Origin: Saccharicrinis sp965230625
Lineage (GTDB): Bacteria; Bacteroidota; Bacteroidia; Bacteroidales; Marinilabiliaceae
DNA: 64,000 bases
Direction: 5' to 3'
Assembly (NCBI GenBank): GCA_965230625.1
Contig: CBDDLL010000001.1
Coordinates: forward strand, 2,170,001-2,234,000
The notes below the pieces were generated by a model. It was not told the origin of the DNA, did no database searches, and was given only the letters and a program-made list of their open reading frames with translations. This document shows positions 25,941-35,927 of this stretch, piece by piece. The position numbers were made by a program, and so were the translations under genes. The number at the start of each line of letters is the position of its first letter. The stretch's first letter is position 1.

Positions 25941-28900
25941 TTAAAACCCAAATGATAAACCAAATGTATAATACTCCATTGGAGGATTGGCGCCAAATTC
26001 TCCAAACTTAGCAGAAATGTCGTTACCAAAAGTTGTAGTTTCAGGATCAATATATGCATTTTCCTGCGGGGTCCACAATAAAATATTACTTATATTAAAT
26101 GATAAACGAACTGAATTTAGACTTAGCTTATTGCATAAACTACTTGGAAGGCTATAAGCTAAACTAACATTGCGAAGTTTAAGATATGATCTATCAATAA
26201 TAAAGTCTTCTTCGCCATCTAGTCCTCCTGCGCTATAGAATGTATGTAAAGCTGTAGAATTAACAGGAGTAGAGTTCTCACTGTAAGTTCCATCTCCATT
26301 ATCAATAACCGAATTTGGAACTAAAAAAGGTTTTCTGTCATTTAAAACACTTTCGGGAGAACTACCTGTCCAATGCATATAATCTTTAGTATATGAATAT
26401 ATGTGTCCGCCTTCTCTGTAATCTAGAGTAGCAGCAAGTGAAATCCCCTTATAAGTAAAGGTGTTAGTTAGTCCCATGCGATAATCTTCATTGATGTCTT
26501 TTCCTATAAAAACCTGATCAGCCGTGGCTTGGGGCATACCGCTACCATCAACAACTGTTTTCATTACGCCATCAACTTCAACCTGTTTGAATGATGGGTA
26601 TTTAAACTGACCTAAAGGCTTTCCTTCAACAGCATAAATACCTCCTGTTCCAAAACCTCCAAGAAAAACCTCATCAACATCAAGTTTTTCCATTTTGTTG
26701 TCGTTTTGGGCAAAATTCCAAGAGATATGCCAGCTAAAATCTTTCTTACGTATGGGGTAACCATCAACAACTAATTCGATACCTTTATTTCTTACATCTC
26801 CAAGGTTTGCCCGTTGTGTTGTATATCCACTGGAAGGGTCTTTTGGTAAATTAGCAATCAGTCCCTCTGTAAATCTATTGTAGTAGGCAATATCAAATCC
26901 AATACGATTATTAAACATTCTGGCTTCAAGTCCAAGTTCAAATTCACTTGTTATTTCTGGCTTTAAATCAGGATTTCCTAAACGGTTTGATGCCATATAT
27001 GAATTTACACCCCTCAAAGGAAATGTTAAGTCATCAATATTTGGAAAACCAGGATTGTCTGAAAATGCAGCAACGTATCTATCATAAACAAAATAAGGAT
27101 CAGTATCGTTACCTGTTTGACCATATGATGCCCTAACTTTGGCAAAGCTAAAGATTCCGGCATTAATTCCTTGCTGATCCAAAAAGTCAGTTACGATAAA
27201 ACTACCTGTAATACCAGAGTAAAAGAATGACTTATTCTCAATTGGTAATGTTGAAGACCAATCATTACGCGCTGTTAAAGTTACATAAAGGTATCTGTTA
27301 TAAGATAAATCTGCACTGGCATATAAACCAACTATGCGACGTTTTTCTTTATAGTGCTCTGAAGTAGCAGGGGATAAGGTATTATATAATCTGTATACAC
27401 CAGGTATGTCAATAGAATTAACTTCACCATTTAATCGGGTATATTGCCTTTCGTTAATGTTAAGACCAGTGATTACATTAAAATCAAACGATTCATTTAG
27501 GGTTTTGTTATAATTTGCTATGAAATCATGGTTCATTTGTACCCTTTCTCTTCTAATTTCAGAATACATCCCGGCATTAGATGGGCCACCTCTATCGTCA
27601 TTCCATGAGCCAGGACTAAAGCTTATTACTGCTTTATGTGCTTCTGAAGTTGAACTCTCATAGTCGCCTCCGAAACGATAAGATAATTTAAGTGATTCTA
27701 AAATATCGTAGTCTAATTGAAATTTACCAAATATTTTATTTTTGGTTTGCTTAGCTCCATCTTCGTTAAGAACGTAATAAGGATTTACACCATAAGGTGT
27801 AAAATAGTTATCCAAATTATTAAAGTTGTTTTTGTAATCTTCTAAATCTACAATAGATATATCCTCTGCAGATTCATAAAGGGAACGGTGAAGCGAAGTA
27901 CCTTGTCCTGATGGGATTGAATTTGTATTTTCAGTACTGAAATTTACAGATGTGCTAACCGTTAATTTACCTGCTTTATGAGATCCTTTTGTTGATATTG
28001 TGTATCTGTCATAGGAATCAGCATCTGTAGGGGCTACTCCATCCAAACTATTTTGCGACAATGACAAGAAATAAGTTGTTGTGCTGTTACCTCCGCTTAG
28101 CGACAAAGAATTTTTAAAACTCTTACCTAAATCATAAAAATCGCGTACTCTATCCTTAAGGAATTTATAAGGTTTGATTTGTTGTTGATTATCTACAACA
28201 TTACCCCAAACACGATTTTGTCCATCATAGGGTGCTCCCCAGTTTCCGTTTTCGTCAAGCGCACGACTTCCACTCCAACCTTGACCGAATTGTTCCTGTA
28301 CATCAGGCAAGCGACCAACACGCGAAATGGTAAAGCCTCCATCGTAATTAACTTTTACTTTGCCATCAGTATCAGAGCCTGATTTTGTAGTAATCATGAT
28401 AACCCCATTGGCTGCACGAGAACCATAAAGAGCAGTAGCAGCGGCGCCTTTTAATACGGTTAAATCTTCAATGTCATCAGGATTCAGGGCGTTTATACCT
28501 GAACCGAAATCCACCTGAGAATTTAAGCTATTACCCGTTGGGTCTTGTACGCTTTCACCAGATCGGTTTTGTTCGTTTGTAATAGGTACGCCATCAACAA
28601 TGTATAAAGGTTGGTTATTACCAAATGAAGAAGCTCCTCTAATCATAACGTTTTGCGTGGCACCAGGTCCTGGTGCTGTAGAGATATCAACACCTGCTAC
28701 TTTACCTTGCAAAGCATTCATTGGATTTACAGTTTGTGCTTGAGCTATTTCTTCTCCGGAAACTGAAGTGGCAGCATAGCCAATAGCCTTTTTTTCCTTA
28801 CTGATTCCCATGGCAGTAACCACAACTTCTTCAATGTCTTCAGAATCTGGTTGCATGGTAACATTAATAGTGGTTTGTCCTGAGTAAGGAATCTCTTGTG

Positions 28901-29138
28901 ATTCCATTCCTACGAATGTAAAAACGATGATGGTTGCATCTTCGGGTACATTAAGTTGGTATGTACCATCTGGACGGGAAATGGTCCCGATTGTAGTGCC
29001 CTTAATAACAATGGATGCTCCAGGAATTGCTTCGCCAAGATTATCGATAACTTTTCCTGAAATAGCCTTTGTTTGAGCTGTCAAAGTCTCCAGACCTATA
29101 AAAAGGACTAGTGACAGAAATAATGCTAATTTCCGCAT
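25941..29138 (-). CDS. SusC/RagA-like TonB-dependent transporter (second locus)
   Basis: A 1065-residue outer-membrane transporter with the same layout as the first: signal peptide, carboxypeptidase-D-like domain (about 25-100), plug (IEEVVVTAMGISKEKKAIGYAA, NVMIRGASSFGNNQPLYIVDG, ANGVIMITTKSG) and barrel ending in YYTFGLSFGF. The first 50 nt of the coding sequence are almost identical to those of the other susC, and similarity falls off through the plug. This suggests duplication or gene conversion of the 5' end followed by barrel divergence. It heads an operon of four genes ending at 22968. Confidence 0.95.
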   Translation of the reverse strand: MRKLALFLSLVLFIGLETLTAQTKAISGKVIDNLGEAIPGASIVIKGTTIGTISRPDGTYQLNVPEDATIIVFTFVGMESQEIPYSGQTTINVTMQPDSEDIEEVVVTAMGISKEKKAIGYAATSVSGEEIAQAQTVNPMNALQGKVAGVDISTAPGPGATQNVMIRGASSFGNNQPLYIVDGVPITNEQNRSGESVQDPTGNSLNSQVDFGSGINALNPDDIEDLTVLKGAAATALYGSRAANGVIMITTKSGSDTDGKVKVNYDGGFTISRVGRLPDVQEQFGQGWSGSRALDENGNWGAPYDGQNRVWGNVVDNQQQIKPYKFLKDRVRDFYDLGKSFKNSLSLSGGNSTTTYFLSLSQNSLDGVAPTDADSYDRYTISTKGSHKAGKLTVSTSVNFSTENTNSIPSGQGTSLHRSLYESAEDISIVDLEDYKNNFNNLDNYFTPYGVNPYYVLNEDGAKQTKNKIFGKFQLDYDILESLKLSYRFGGDYESSTSEAHKAVISFSPGSWNDDRGGPSNAGMYSEIRRERVQMNHDFIANYNKTLNESFDFNVITGLNINERQYTRLNGEVNSIDIPGVYRLYNTLSPATSEHYKEKRRIVGLYASADLSYNRYLYVTLTARNDWSSTLPIENKSFFYSGITGSFIVTDFLDQQGINAGIFSFAKVRASYGQTGNDTDPYFVYDRYVAAFSDNPGFPNIDDLTFPLRGVNSYMASNRLGNPDLKPEITSEFELGLEARMFNNRIGFDIAYYNRFTEGLIANLPKDPSSGYTTQRANLGDVRNKGIELVVDGYPIRKKDFSWHISWNFAQNDNKMEKLDVDEVFLGGFGTGGIYAVEGKPLGQFKYPSFKQVEVDGVMKTVVDGSGMPQATADQVFIGKDINEDYRMGLTNTFTYKGISLAATLDYREGGHIYSYTKDYMHWTGSSPESVLNDRKPFLVPNSVIDNGDGTYSENSTPVNSTALHTFYSAGGLDGEEDFIIDRSYLKLRNVSLAYSLPSSLCNKLSLNSVRLSFNISNILLWTPQENAYIDPETTTFGNDISAKFGEFGANPPMEYYTFGLSFGF

Positions 29139-29450
29139 GTAACAAAAGGTTTATATTAATAATTGTAATTTATTGAAAAGACAATATAAATTTGGACAAT
29201 ATGTTGCCTAAACATATTGCTATAGATATTCTTAAATCAGTTTGTTAGTGACTGATTATTAAAGGTGATCGAGGCACCTCTTTCATTCGTGATGTTTTCG
29301 TGATTTTTTTTTAACTTCCATGCGATTAAAGGTTTTTGTAATTAGTAGTTATAGTTATGTGAGTTAAATTATTTACAAAAGTGGGGGAATACTTTTATGT
29401 TGTAAATAATGTGACAAATATATAATAATTTTTATTTTTTATTATCAAAT
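29139..29450 (-). promoter_or_regulatory. Leader and regulatory region of the second susC gene
   Basis: It carries the same blocks as the first susC leader: AAAGGTTTA near the start codon (29145-29153), a hairpin CAATATGTT/AACATATTG (29197-29205 and 29211-29219), CTTCCATGCGATTAAAGGTT (29315-29334), and the dyad TATTTACA-N23-TGTAAATA (29370-29408). A TATATTTG -7-like box is at 29422-29415 on the minus strand with a TTTG 23 nt further up (29449-29446). The remaining gap to 29874 shows nothing I can name. Confidence 0.6.
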
Positions 29451-29874
29451 TAATAAATATTGAGTTTAATAAATAACGAATTCAAATTGTAAATGGTAAC
29501 TATAATATGAATTAAATATACATTAGAACAATTTACTTATGAATTAAAATGTTTTAAATAATTGATGGCTCAAAAATAGTAATTTCTTAATTAAATGCAA
29601 ATACACCCCTTGTAAATATTAGTTTTAAGATTAAATTTATTTTTCTGTTAGTGATAGGCAAAAAATAAGGGGGGTAGTTTTGTGAAAAAGTATTTTATAA
29701 ACAGAAATTAGTATTTATTAGCTATGATTGACGATACAAATATAAAGATACTTGGGGTTTGTAAATATATCTTTTAAAATGTTAATAAATATAAATTATC
29801 ATTCTTTAATTAAAATATTTTTCTATAATAATAATTTTACATAAATTAGAATTGTATTAAACTAATCAAATGAA

Positions 29875-30564
29875 ATGAAAAAAACTTACTTAAATTTGCT
29901 ATTAATCATTACTACTATACAAATATCTTGTGCTCAAAAAAGAGTTGGGATTGACTATTCGCTTATTGACTTTCAGAGATTAATAAAATTTAATAAGATT
30001 TCAGGGGATCATAGTAAGAATTATGAGGGTAGTCCATATTTAGACAAGAAATTTTATATTGGAGAAATTATTACAGAGGATAACCATAAGTATTCAGACA
30101 TACCTTTACGATACAACAACTATAAGGATGTTATTGAGTTCGAAAGAGATGGTGTAGCATTTGAAATTCCTACTGATTTTCCAATAAGCAAGATAGTATT
30201 TAATGGTTTAATATATTACAGAAATAAATATATTGAAAATAACAATTCTAATATTGGTTATTTTGAGTTAGTTAATGAGGGGAAAATCAATCTTTATCAA
30301 CGAAAAAAAATTAGACTTCAGGATGCTAAAGAAGCTACAGCTCATCATGGTCCAATTCCACCAACTTTTAAAGTTCAACCAATTAGTTTTTTTATGAAGA
30401 TAAAAGGAGAAGTTGATTTGATTAAGTTTAAAAACAAAAAAGAGTTTGTAAAAATCCTTAGCGACAAGAAATTAGAAGTAGAATCATATATGAAGAAAAA
30501 TAAACTTAAAACCAACAATTCAGAAGATCTAATCAAAATAATTAATTACTATAGTAGTCTTTAA
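29875..30564 (+). CDS. Secreted or lipid-anchored protein of unknown function
   Basis: A 229-residue protein with an N-terminal signal (MKKTYLNLLLIITTIQISC, C19 a possible lipidation site). The middle (SPYLDKKFYIGEIITEDNHKYSDIPLRYNNYKDVIEF) matches a motif I associate with anonymous Bacteroidota secreted proteins; the C-terminal half is lysine-rich and helical. No catalytic motif is visible. It is the only gene between the second susC and the repeat array, transcribed away from susC, and it has no clear terminator. Confidence 0.7.
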   Translation: MKKTYLNLLLIITTIQISCAQKRVGIDYSLIDFQRLIKFNKISGDHSKNYEGSPYLDKKFYIGEIITEDNHKYSDIPLRYNNYKDVIEFERDGVAFEIPTDFPISKIVFNGLIYYRNKYIENNNSNIGYFELVNEGKINLYQRKKIRLQDAKEATAHHGPIPPTFKVQPISFFMKIKGEVDLIKFKNKKEFVKILSDKKLEVESYMKKNKLKTNNSEDLIKIINYYSSL

Positions 30565-30620
30565 GGAATCAATGGAAAAAAGTTATTGGTATAAAAAGAA
30601 CATCCCCTTTTCTTAGGAGA

Positions 30621-32165
30621 TTTAACTAGGCCTGGGTTTTAATCCAGGTGTAAGGAATGGGAATCTGATGGATTTTAATCCAAACATATTTAGATAAAAA
30701 CCTATTTACATTTTGACTAAATACACAGGATGAATCCTGTGCCTAGTTAGATTAAAAGTATAACTATACGGGTAATCCGAAGTATTTATTTCTAAATGAG
30801 AACAAATAACAAATCTTGGTGCATAGGATTAAATATAAAAACAAGAGGAATTTAACTAGGCCTGGGTTTTAACCCAGGTGTAAGGAATGGTATTAAGAAG
30901 GGTTTTAACCCAAACATATTTAGGTTGAAACCGATTTGCATTTTGACTAAATACACAGGATGAATCCTTTGCTTAGTTAGATTAAAAGTATAACTATATG
31001 GGTAATCCGAAGTATTTATTTCGAAATGAGAAGAAATAATAAATCTTGGTGCATAGGATTAATATAAAAACAAGAGGAATTTAACTAGGCCTGGGTTTTA
31101 ACCCAGGTGTAAGGAATGGTATTAAGAAGGGTTTTAACCCAAACATATTTAGGTTGAAATCGATTTACATCTCGGCCAAACACATAGGGTAAATCCCGTG
31201 CCTAGTTAAATTGAATGTATGAAAATACGGGTAATCAGTATTTTTTTTCGAAATGAGAAGAAATAATGAATCTTGGCATAGAAGCTTAAGTATTATAACA
31301 AGAGGACTATAACTAGCCTCAGGTTTTAATCTGGGGTATAAGGAATAAGAACCTGATGGATTTTAACCCAAACATATTTAGTTAAAAACCGATTTGCATT
31401 TAGACTAAATACACGGGATGAATCCTTTGCTTAGTTAGATTAAAAGTATAACTATACGGGTAATCCGAAGTATTTATTTCGAAATGAGAAGAAATAATAA
31501 ATCTTGGTGCATAGGATTAAATATAAAAACAAGAGGAATTTAATTAGGCCTGGGTTTTAATTCAAGTGTAAGGAATGGTATTAAGAAGGGTTTTAACCCA
31601 AACATATTTAGGTTGAAACCGATTTGCATCTCGGCTAAAACACGGGATGAATCCCGTGCCTAGTTAAATTGAATGTATGAAAATACGGGTAATCAGTATT
31701 TTATTTCGAAATGAGAAGAAATAATAAATCTTGGTGCATAGGATTAATATAAAAACAAGAGGAATTTAACTAGGCCTGGGTTTTAACCCAGGTGTAAAGA
31801 ATGGTATTAAGAAGGGTTTTAACCCAAACATATTTAGATAAAAACCTATTTACATTTTGACTAAATACACAGGATGAATCCTGTGCCTAGTTAGATTAAA
31901 AGTATAACTATACGGGTAATCCGAAGTATTTATTTCTAAATGAGAACAAATAACAAATCTTGGCACAGAAGCTTAAGTGCTAGAATGAGAAAGTTATAAC
32001 CAGCCCAGGTATTAGTCTGAGGTGCAAGAAATGGGAACCTGGTGGATTTTAACACAATCATATTTAGATAAAAACCGATTTACATTTTAACTAAATACAC
32101 AGGATGAATCCTGTGCCTAGTTAGACTAATTGTATGACAATACGGGTGATCCAGATTTGATTTTA
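30621..32165. repeat. Array of seven 230-bp repeats with cloverleaf-like inverted repeats
   Basis: Units begin at 30621, 30851, 31080, 31308, 31539, 31765 and about 31994, with periods of 226-231 bp; the last lacks the trailing linker. Each unit has an outer stem AACTAGGC/GCCTAGTT enclosing three hairpins: CCTGGGTTTTAACCCAGG, GGGTTTTAACCC and ACAGGATGAATCCTGT, then a linker of about 100 bp. Several stem changes are compensated on the partner strand. No open frame spans a unit. Lack of short repeats with unique spacers rules out CRISPR. The strand of any transcript is unknown. Confidence 0.9.
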
Positions 32166-32227
32166 GGCAAATACTATATTAACTTAATGACATTAATCTT
32201 GTGGCAGTCTGTGACAATTTATTGTAT

Positions 32228-32260
32228 AAAAAAACCACCTCCTTTTAAGAAGATGGTTTA
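32228..32260 (-). terminator. Terminator of the mce-mmd-oadB operon
   Basis: AAACCATCTT and AGGAGGTGGTTT pair on the minus strand with G-U pairs and are followed by a run of seven T. It lies 25-55 bp after the oadB stop codon, at the edge of the repeat array. Confidence 0.8.
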
Positions 32261-32283
32261 ATTGAAATATTGTAATGATTGTT

Positions 32284-33534
32284 TTACATCAAAAAGCTTA
32301 GCATAATACCTGCAGCAACTGCAGAGCCTATTACTCCGGAAACGTTAGGAGCCATAGCATGCATTAGCAAGTGGTTGTTTGGATCGGTTTTTAAACCTTC
32401 CTGTTGAACTACCCTTGCAGAGTCAGGAACGGCAGAAACACCTGCTGCACCAATAAGTGGATTTATTTTGTTGTCCTTTTTAAGGAATACATTTAATAAA
32501 CGAGCAAATAATAATCCTCCCGCTGTAGCTACCATAAAAGAAAGTGCACCTAAAGCAAATATCTTTAACGAAGAAGTGGTTAGAAAATAATTAGCTTGTG
32601 TAGAAGCTCCAACAGTTAAACCTAGTAGTATTGTTACAATGTTTATCATTGAATTACGAGCAGTATCAGCAAGTCTTTCCGTTACACCAGATTCTTTTAG
32701 CAGGTTTCCAAAAAATAACATACCTAATAAAGGAAGTGCAGATGGCGAAATAAATGTGGTTAATAGTAAACCTACCAAAGGGAATAATATTTTCTCTGTT
32801 TTAGAAACTGCCCTTGGAGGTCTCATTTTAATGGCTCTCTCTTTTTGAGGTACAATTAAGCGCATAATGGGTGGTTGAATAACAGGAACCAGGGCCATAT
32901 ACGAATAAGCAGCTATTGCTATTGCACCCATTAGTTTAGGAGCAAGCTTAGATGAAAGGAAAATCGCAGTTGGTCCGTCGGCACCTCCAATAATACCAAT
33001 AGCTCCGGATTCCTGCGGTGTAAAACCTAAGGCTGATGCACCAAGGAAAGTAGCAAAAATACCAATTTGAGCAGCGGCACCTAAAATCATTAATTTAGGA
33101 TTGGAAATTAAAGAAGAAAAGTCGGTCATTGCACCAATACCTAAAAAAATAAGAGGTGGGTAAATACCTTGTTCAACACCAAAGTATAGATAGTTTAATA
33201 CAGAACCTTCCTCGTAAAGACCAATTTTATAACCTTCAACAAATGGTACATTTCCTAAAAGAATACCTGTTCCAATGGGTATTAATAAAAGGGGTTCGTA
33301 GTCGTATTTAATAGCAAGGAAAATAAAGAATAATCCAACTGCTATCATTATTATATTGCCCAATTCAACGTTTGCAAACCCAGTGAAGTTCCATAGTGTT
33401 TCAAGTCCGTGCATTGTTGCACCTCCCGATTCTGAGGAAAAAGTTTCAAAGGCAGCAAAAGCATCAGAGCCAATAAATAATTGTAGGCAGAATACCAATG
33501 CAAGCATGGTAAATATTGTAATTGCTTTTCTCAT
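32284..33534 (-). CDS. oadB: Sodium ion-translocating decarboxylase, beta subunit
   Basis: A multi-spanning inner-membrane protein that couples decarboxylation of a carboxybiotin to outward sodium pumping. The family signatures PLLIPIGTGILLGNVP and IGIIGGADGPTAIFLSSKLAP are present, along with many hydrophobic segments and the C-terminal PNVSGVIGSAVAAG. The frame can be extended to a TTG at 33543, but the ATG at 33534, one base after the stop of the biotin-carrier gene, is the better start and still leaves a cleavable-looking N-terminal segment (MRKAITIFTMLALVFCLQ). Length (416-419 residues) fits OadB/MmdB. Neighbours show that the substrate is probably methylmalonyl-CoA. Confidence 0.93.
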   Translation of the reverse strand: MRKAITIFTMLALVFCLQLFIGSDAFAAFETFSSESGGATMHGLETLWNFTGFANVELGNIIMIAVGLFFIFLAIKYDYEPLLLIPIGTGILLGNVPFVEGYKIGLYEEGSVLNYLYFGVEQGIYPPLIFLGIGAMTDFSSLISNPKLMILGAAAQIGIFATFLGASALGFTPQESGAIGIIGGADGPTAIFLSSKLAPKLMGAIAIAAYSYMALVPVIQPPIMRLIVPQKERAIKMRPPRAVSKTEKILFPLVGLLLTTFISPSALPLLGMLFFGNLLKESGVTERLADTARNSMINIVTILLGLTVGASTQANYFLTTSSLKIFALGALSFMVATAGGLLFARLLNVFLKKDNKINPLIGAAGVSAVPDSARVVQQEGLKTDPNNHLLMHAMAPNVSGVIGSAVAAGIMLSFLM

Positions 33535-33535
33535 A

Positions 33536-33958
33536 CTATTCAAATTCTATTAAAATGTCATTTTGAAGAACAGCATCGCCCAGGGCTACTTTAATGGATT
33601 TTATAGTACCATCTTTTTCGGCTAAAACGTTATTTTCCATTTTCATGGCTTCCATAACAATAAGTACATCTCCTCTGTTAACTTTATCACCAACAGCAAC
33701 TTCTATCTTAAAAATGTTTCCGGGTAGTGGAGCTTTTACTGCTCCTGCTCCAGTAGCTTTTTGAGGAACAGCACCTTCGCCGGGTTTGTGTACAACCTCT
33801 TTACGGACTAATTTAGGCGTTTTAGATTTTTTTACTTCCTGATGAACTTCTACTTCATATTCAGTACCATTCACTACAACAGTGGCAATAGAATCTTCAA
33901 AATCCTTAACATCTACACTATATCGGTTACCAGCAACGGTAAATTCGAATTTTTTCAT
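33536..33958 (-). CDS. mmdC: Biotin carboxyl carrier subunit of the decarboxylase
   Basis: A 140-residue biotin protein. The C-terminal biotinyl domain (APLPGNIFKIEVAVGDKVNRGD) has the attachment motif EAMKMEN with biotinylated K106. An N-terminal domain (MKKFEFTVAGNRYSVDVKDFEDS) and a lysine/proline linker precede it. Biotin carries the carboxyl group between the MmdA transferase and the OadB sodium pump. It lies 20 bp after the OadG-like gene and just before oadB. Confidence 0.93.
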   Translation of the reverse strand: MKKFEFTVAGNRYSVDVKDFEDSIATVVVNGTEYEVEVHQEVKKSKTPKLVRKEVVHKPGEGAVPQKATGAGAVKAPLPGNIFKIEVAVGDKVNRGDVLIVMEAMKMENNVLAEKDGTIKSIKVALGDAVLQNDILIEFE

Positions 33959-33978
33959 TGAATTAATTTTTTAAGTGA

Positions 33979-34326
33979 TTACTTAGGGAATCCCATATTA
34001 TTCATTCCATAAAGTTTAGAACTCCATGGTGAGTACCTTCTTCGAACTTCTTTAATTGTAATAACGTTACTTTCTTCGTCGTGTAGTTCGTTAAAATACA
34101 AATGCAGAGCTGTTGCAATAACAGCGTTAGTTTCCCCGGAAATTTGCATTGGTTTAACAGCGGCTTCTGTTTTACCTTTTTCGCGCAAACTTCTATTTAC
34201 ACTCCAACTAATTATTTTCGGAATCAATAAAAATATCCCAACCAAAAACAATAATGCAGCAAAAACAATTACCCACCCTAAAAGGGTAATGGTCCATGTT
34301 TGTGAGGTGACTACTAAAATATTCAT
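33979..34326 (-). CDS. OadG-family membrane subunit of the decarboxylase (gamma/delta)
   Basis: A 115-residue small membrane protein with one transmembrane helix at about residues 14-37 (LLGWVIVFAALLFLVGIFLLIP) and a basic cytoplasmic tail ending in a short segment RRRYSPWSSKLYGMNNMGFPK. This is the OadG/MmdD type subunit that anchors and assembles the complex. The position between mmdA and mmdC is normal for Bacteroidota. Such subunits are poorly conserved, so the call rests on size, topology and context as well as the tail. Confidence 0.85.
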   Translation of the reverse strand: MNILVVTSQTWTITLLGWVIVFAALLFLVGIFLLIPKIISWSVNRSLREKGKTEAAVKPMQISGETNAVIATALHLYFNELHDEESNVITIKEVRRRYSPWSSKLYGMNNMGFPK

Positions 34327-34345
34327 AGGTTAATTGTTTTATCTG

Positions 34346-35905
34346 TTACAATGGGATGTTTCCGTGTTTTTTAGGAGGTAAGCTTAGCTTTTTGGTTTGT
34401 AAAGCTTGTAATCCCCTAATAATTCTGAACCTTGAATTTCTTGGTTCAATCACATCATCAATATATCCGTAAGAAGCAGCTTGGTATGGATTAGCAAACT
34501 TATCAGTATACTCGGCTTCTTTCTCAGCCATATATTTTGCTCTTTCCTCTTCGGTCTCCATTTTGGCCATTGCTCTTCCTTCTAGAACTTCAATGGCACC
34601 TTTTGCTCCCATTACAGCAATTTCGGCAGTTGGCCAGGCATAATTTAAGTCTCCTCTTAATTGCTTACAGCTCATAACGTCGTGGGCTCCTCCGTACGAC
34701 TTACGTAAGGTAACCGTTATTTTAGGAACAGTAGCTTCACCATAGGCAAACATTAATTTAGCACCATGAGTAATAATTCCAGCGTATTCTTGCCCACTTC
34801 CAGGTAAAAAACCAGGTACATCAACAAGTGTTATAATAGGTATGTTAAAGGCATCGCAGAAACGAACAAATCTAGCAGCCTTTCTGGAAGCATCGCAATC
34901 TAATACTCCGGCAAGGAAATTAGGTTGATTGGCAACAACACCAACCGATTGCCCTCCCATACGACAGAATCCAACAATAATATTTTTAGAATAATTACGG
35001 TGTACTTCTAAAAACTCGTTGTTATCCCCAAGGGCATAAATTACCTCTTTCATGTCGTAAGGCTGATTGGGGTTATCAGGAATGATTTCGTTAAGAGAAT
35101 CCTCTAAGCGGTCAATCGGATCTGTAACCTCAAGCATAGGAGGCTCTTCAAGGTTGTTTTGAGGAAGATACGAAAGTAATTTTCTAATCAAAAGAATTCC
35201 TTCCTCTTCGTTCTCAAGCATAAAGTGCGAAACACCCGATTTTGATGCATGAACACTAGCTCCACCAAGATCTTCTGTTGTAATGTCTTCACCAGTTACA
35301 GTTTTAACGACTTTAGGGCCAGTTACAAACATATAACTGGTATTTTCAGTCATCATAATAAAATCGGTGAGGGCAGGAGAATATACAGCACCTCCTGCAC
35401 ATGGCCCAAAAATGGCTGAAATTTGTGGAATAACACCTGATGCTTCAATATTACGTTGGAAAATCTCGGCATAACCGGCAAGAGAAGTAACACCCTCTTG
35501 AATTCGAGCACCACCACTATCATTAATTCCAATTACAGGAGCTCCTACCTTCATGGCCATATCCATTACTTTGCATATTTTTTGGGCAAATGTTTCAGAT
35601 AATGAACCTCCAAGGACAGTGAAATCCTGGGCAAACAAGAAAACAATTCTTCCATCAATTGTTCCTTGTCCGGTAACTACTCCATCACCTAAAATTTTGT
35701 TTTTTTCCATACCAAAATTTACGCAACGGTGAGTGACAAACATATCAAACTCTTCAAAACTCCCTTCGTCCACAAGCATTTCAATACGTTCGCGAGCAGT
35801 TAGTTTACCTTTTTCATGTTGGCTGTCAATTCTTCTTTGACCACCACCTAACTTGGCCTCAGCTCTAAGGTCAATTAGTTTTTTTATTTTATCTTGACTT
35901 GACAT
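34346..35905 (-). CDS. mmdA: Methylmalonyl-CoA decarboxylase alpha / acyl-CoA carboxylase carboxyltransferase subunit
   Basis: A 519-residue carboxyltransferase with two crotonase-like halves. Landmarks include GKLTARERIEMLVDEGSFEEFD, INDSGGARIQEGVTSLAGYAEIF, FGPCAGGAVYSPALTDF and TLVDVPGFLPGSGQEY, all diagnostic of propionyl/methylmalonyl-CoA enzymes. It transfers the carboxyl group of (S)-methylmalonyl-CoA to biotin, yielding propionyl-CoA. The adjacent epimerase, biotin carrier and sodium pump point to decarboxylation in the succinate-propionate pathway; the reverse, propionyl-CoA carboxylation, is an alternative use. Confidence 0.93.
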   Translation of the reverse strand: MSSQDKIKKLIDLRAEAKLGGGQRRIDSQHEKGKLTARERIEMLVDEGSFEEFDMFVTHRCVNFGMEKNKILGDGVVTGQGTIDGRIVFLFAQDFTVLGGSLSETFAQKICKVMDMAMKVGAPVIGINDSGGARIQEGVTSLAGYAEIFQRNIEASGVIPQISAIFGPCAGGAVYSPALTDFIMMTENTSYMFVTGPKVVKTVTGEDITTEDLGGASVHASKSGVSHFMLENEEEGILLIRKLLSYLPQNNLEEPPMLEVTDPIDRLEDSLNEIIPDNPNQPYDMKEVIYALGDNNEFLEVHRNYSKNIIVGFCRMGGQSVGVVANQPNFLAGVLDCDASRKAARFVRFCDAFNIPIITLVDVPGFLPGSGQEYAGIITHGAKLMFAYGEATVPKITVTLRKSYGGAHDVMSCKQLRGDLNYAWPTAEIAVMGAKGAIEVLEGRAMAKMETEEERAKYMAEKEAEYTDKFANPYQAASYGYIDDVIEPRNSRFRIIRGLQALQTKKLSLPPKKHGNIPL

Positions 35906-35927
35906 GAATTTTGTGTGTTATAGTTTC

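Noticed and set aside
30621..32165. Possible CRISPR array
   Set aside because: The period is about 230 bp, units are similar over their whole length and there are no short constant repeats with unique spacers or cas genes.
33535..33543. TTG start of oadB overlapping the biotin-carrier gene
   Set aside because: An ATG one base after the upstream stop codon gives a normal start and a typical N-terminus.
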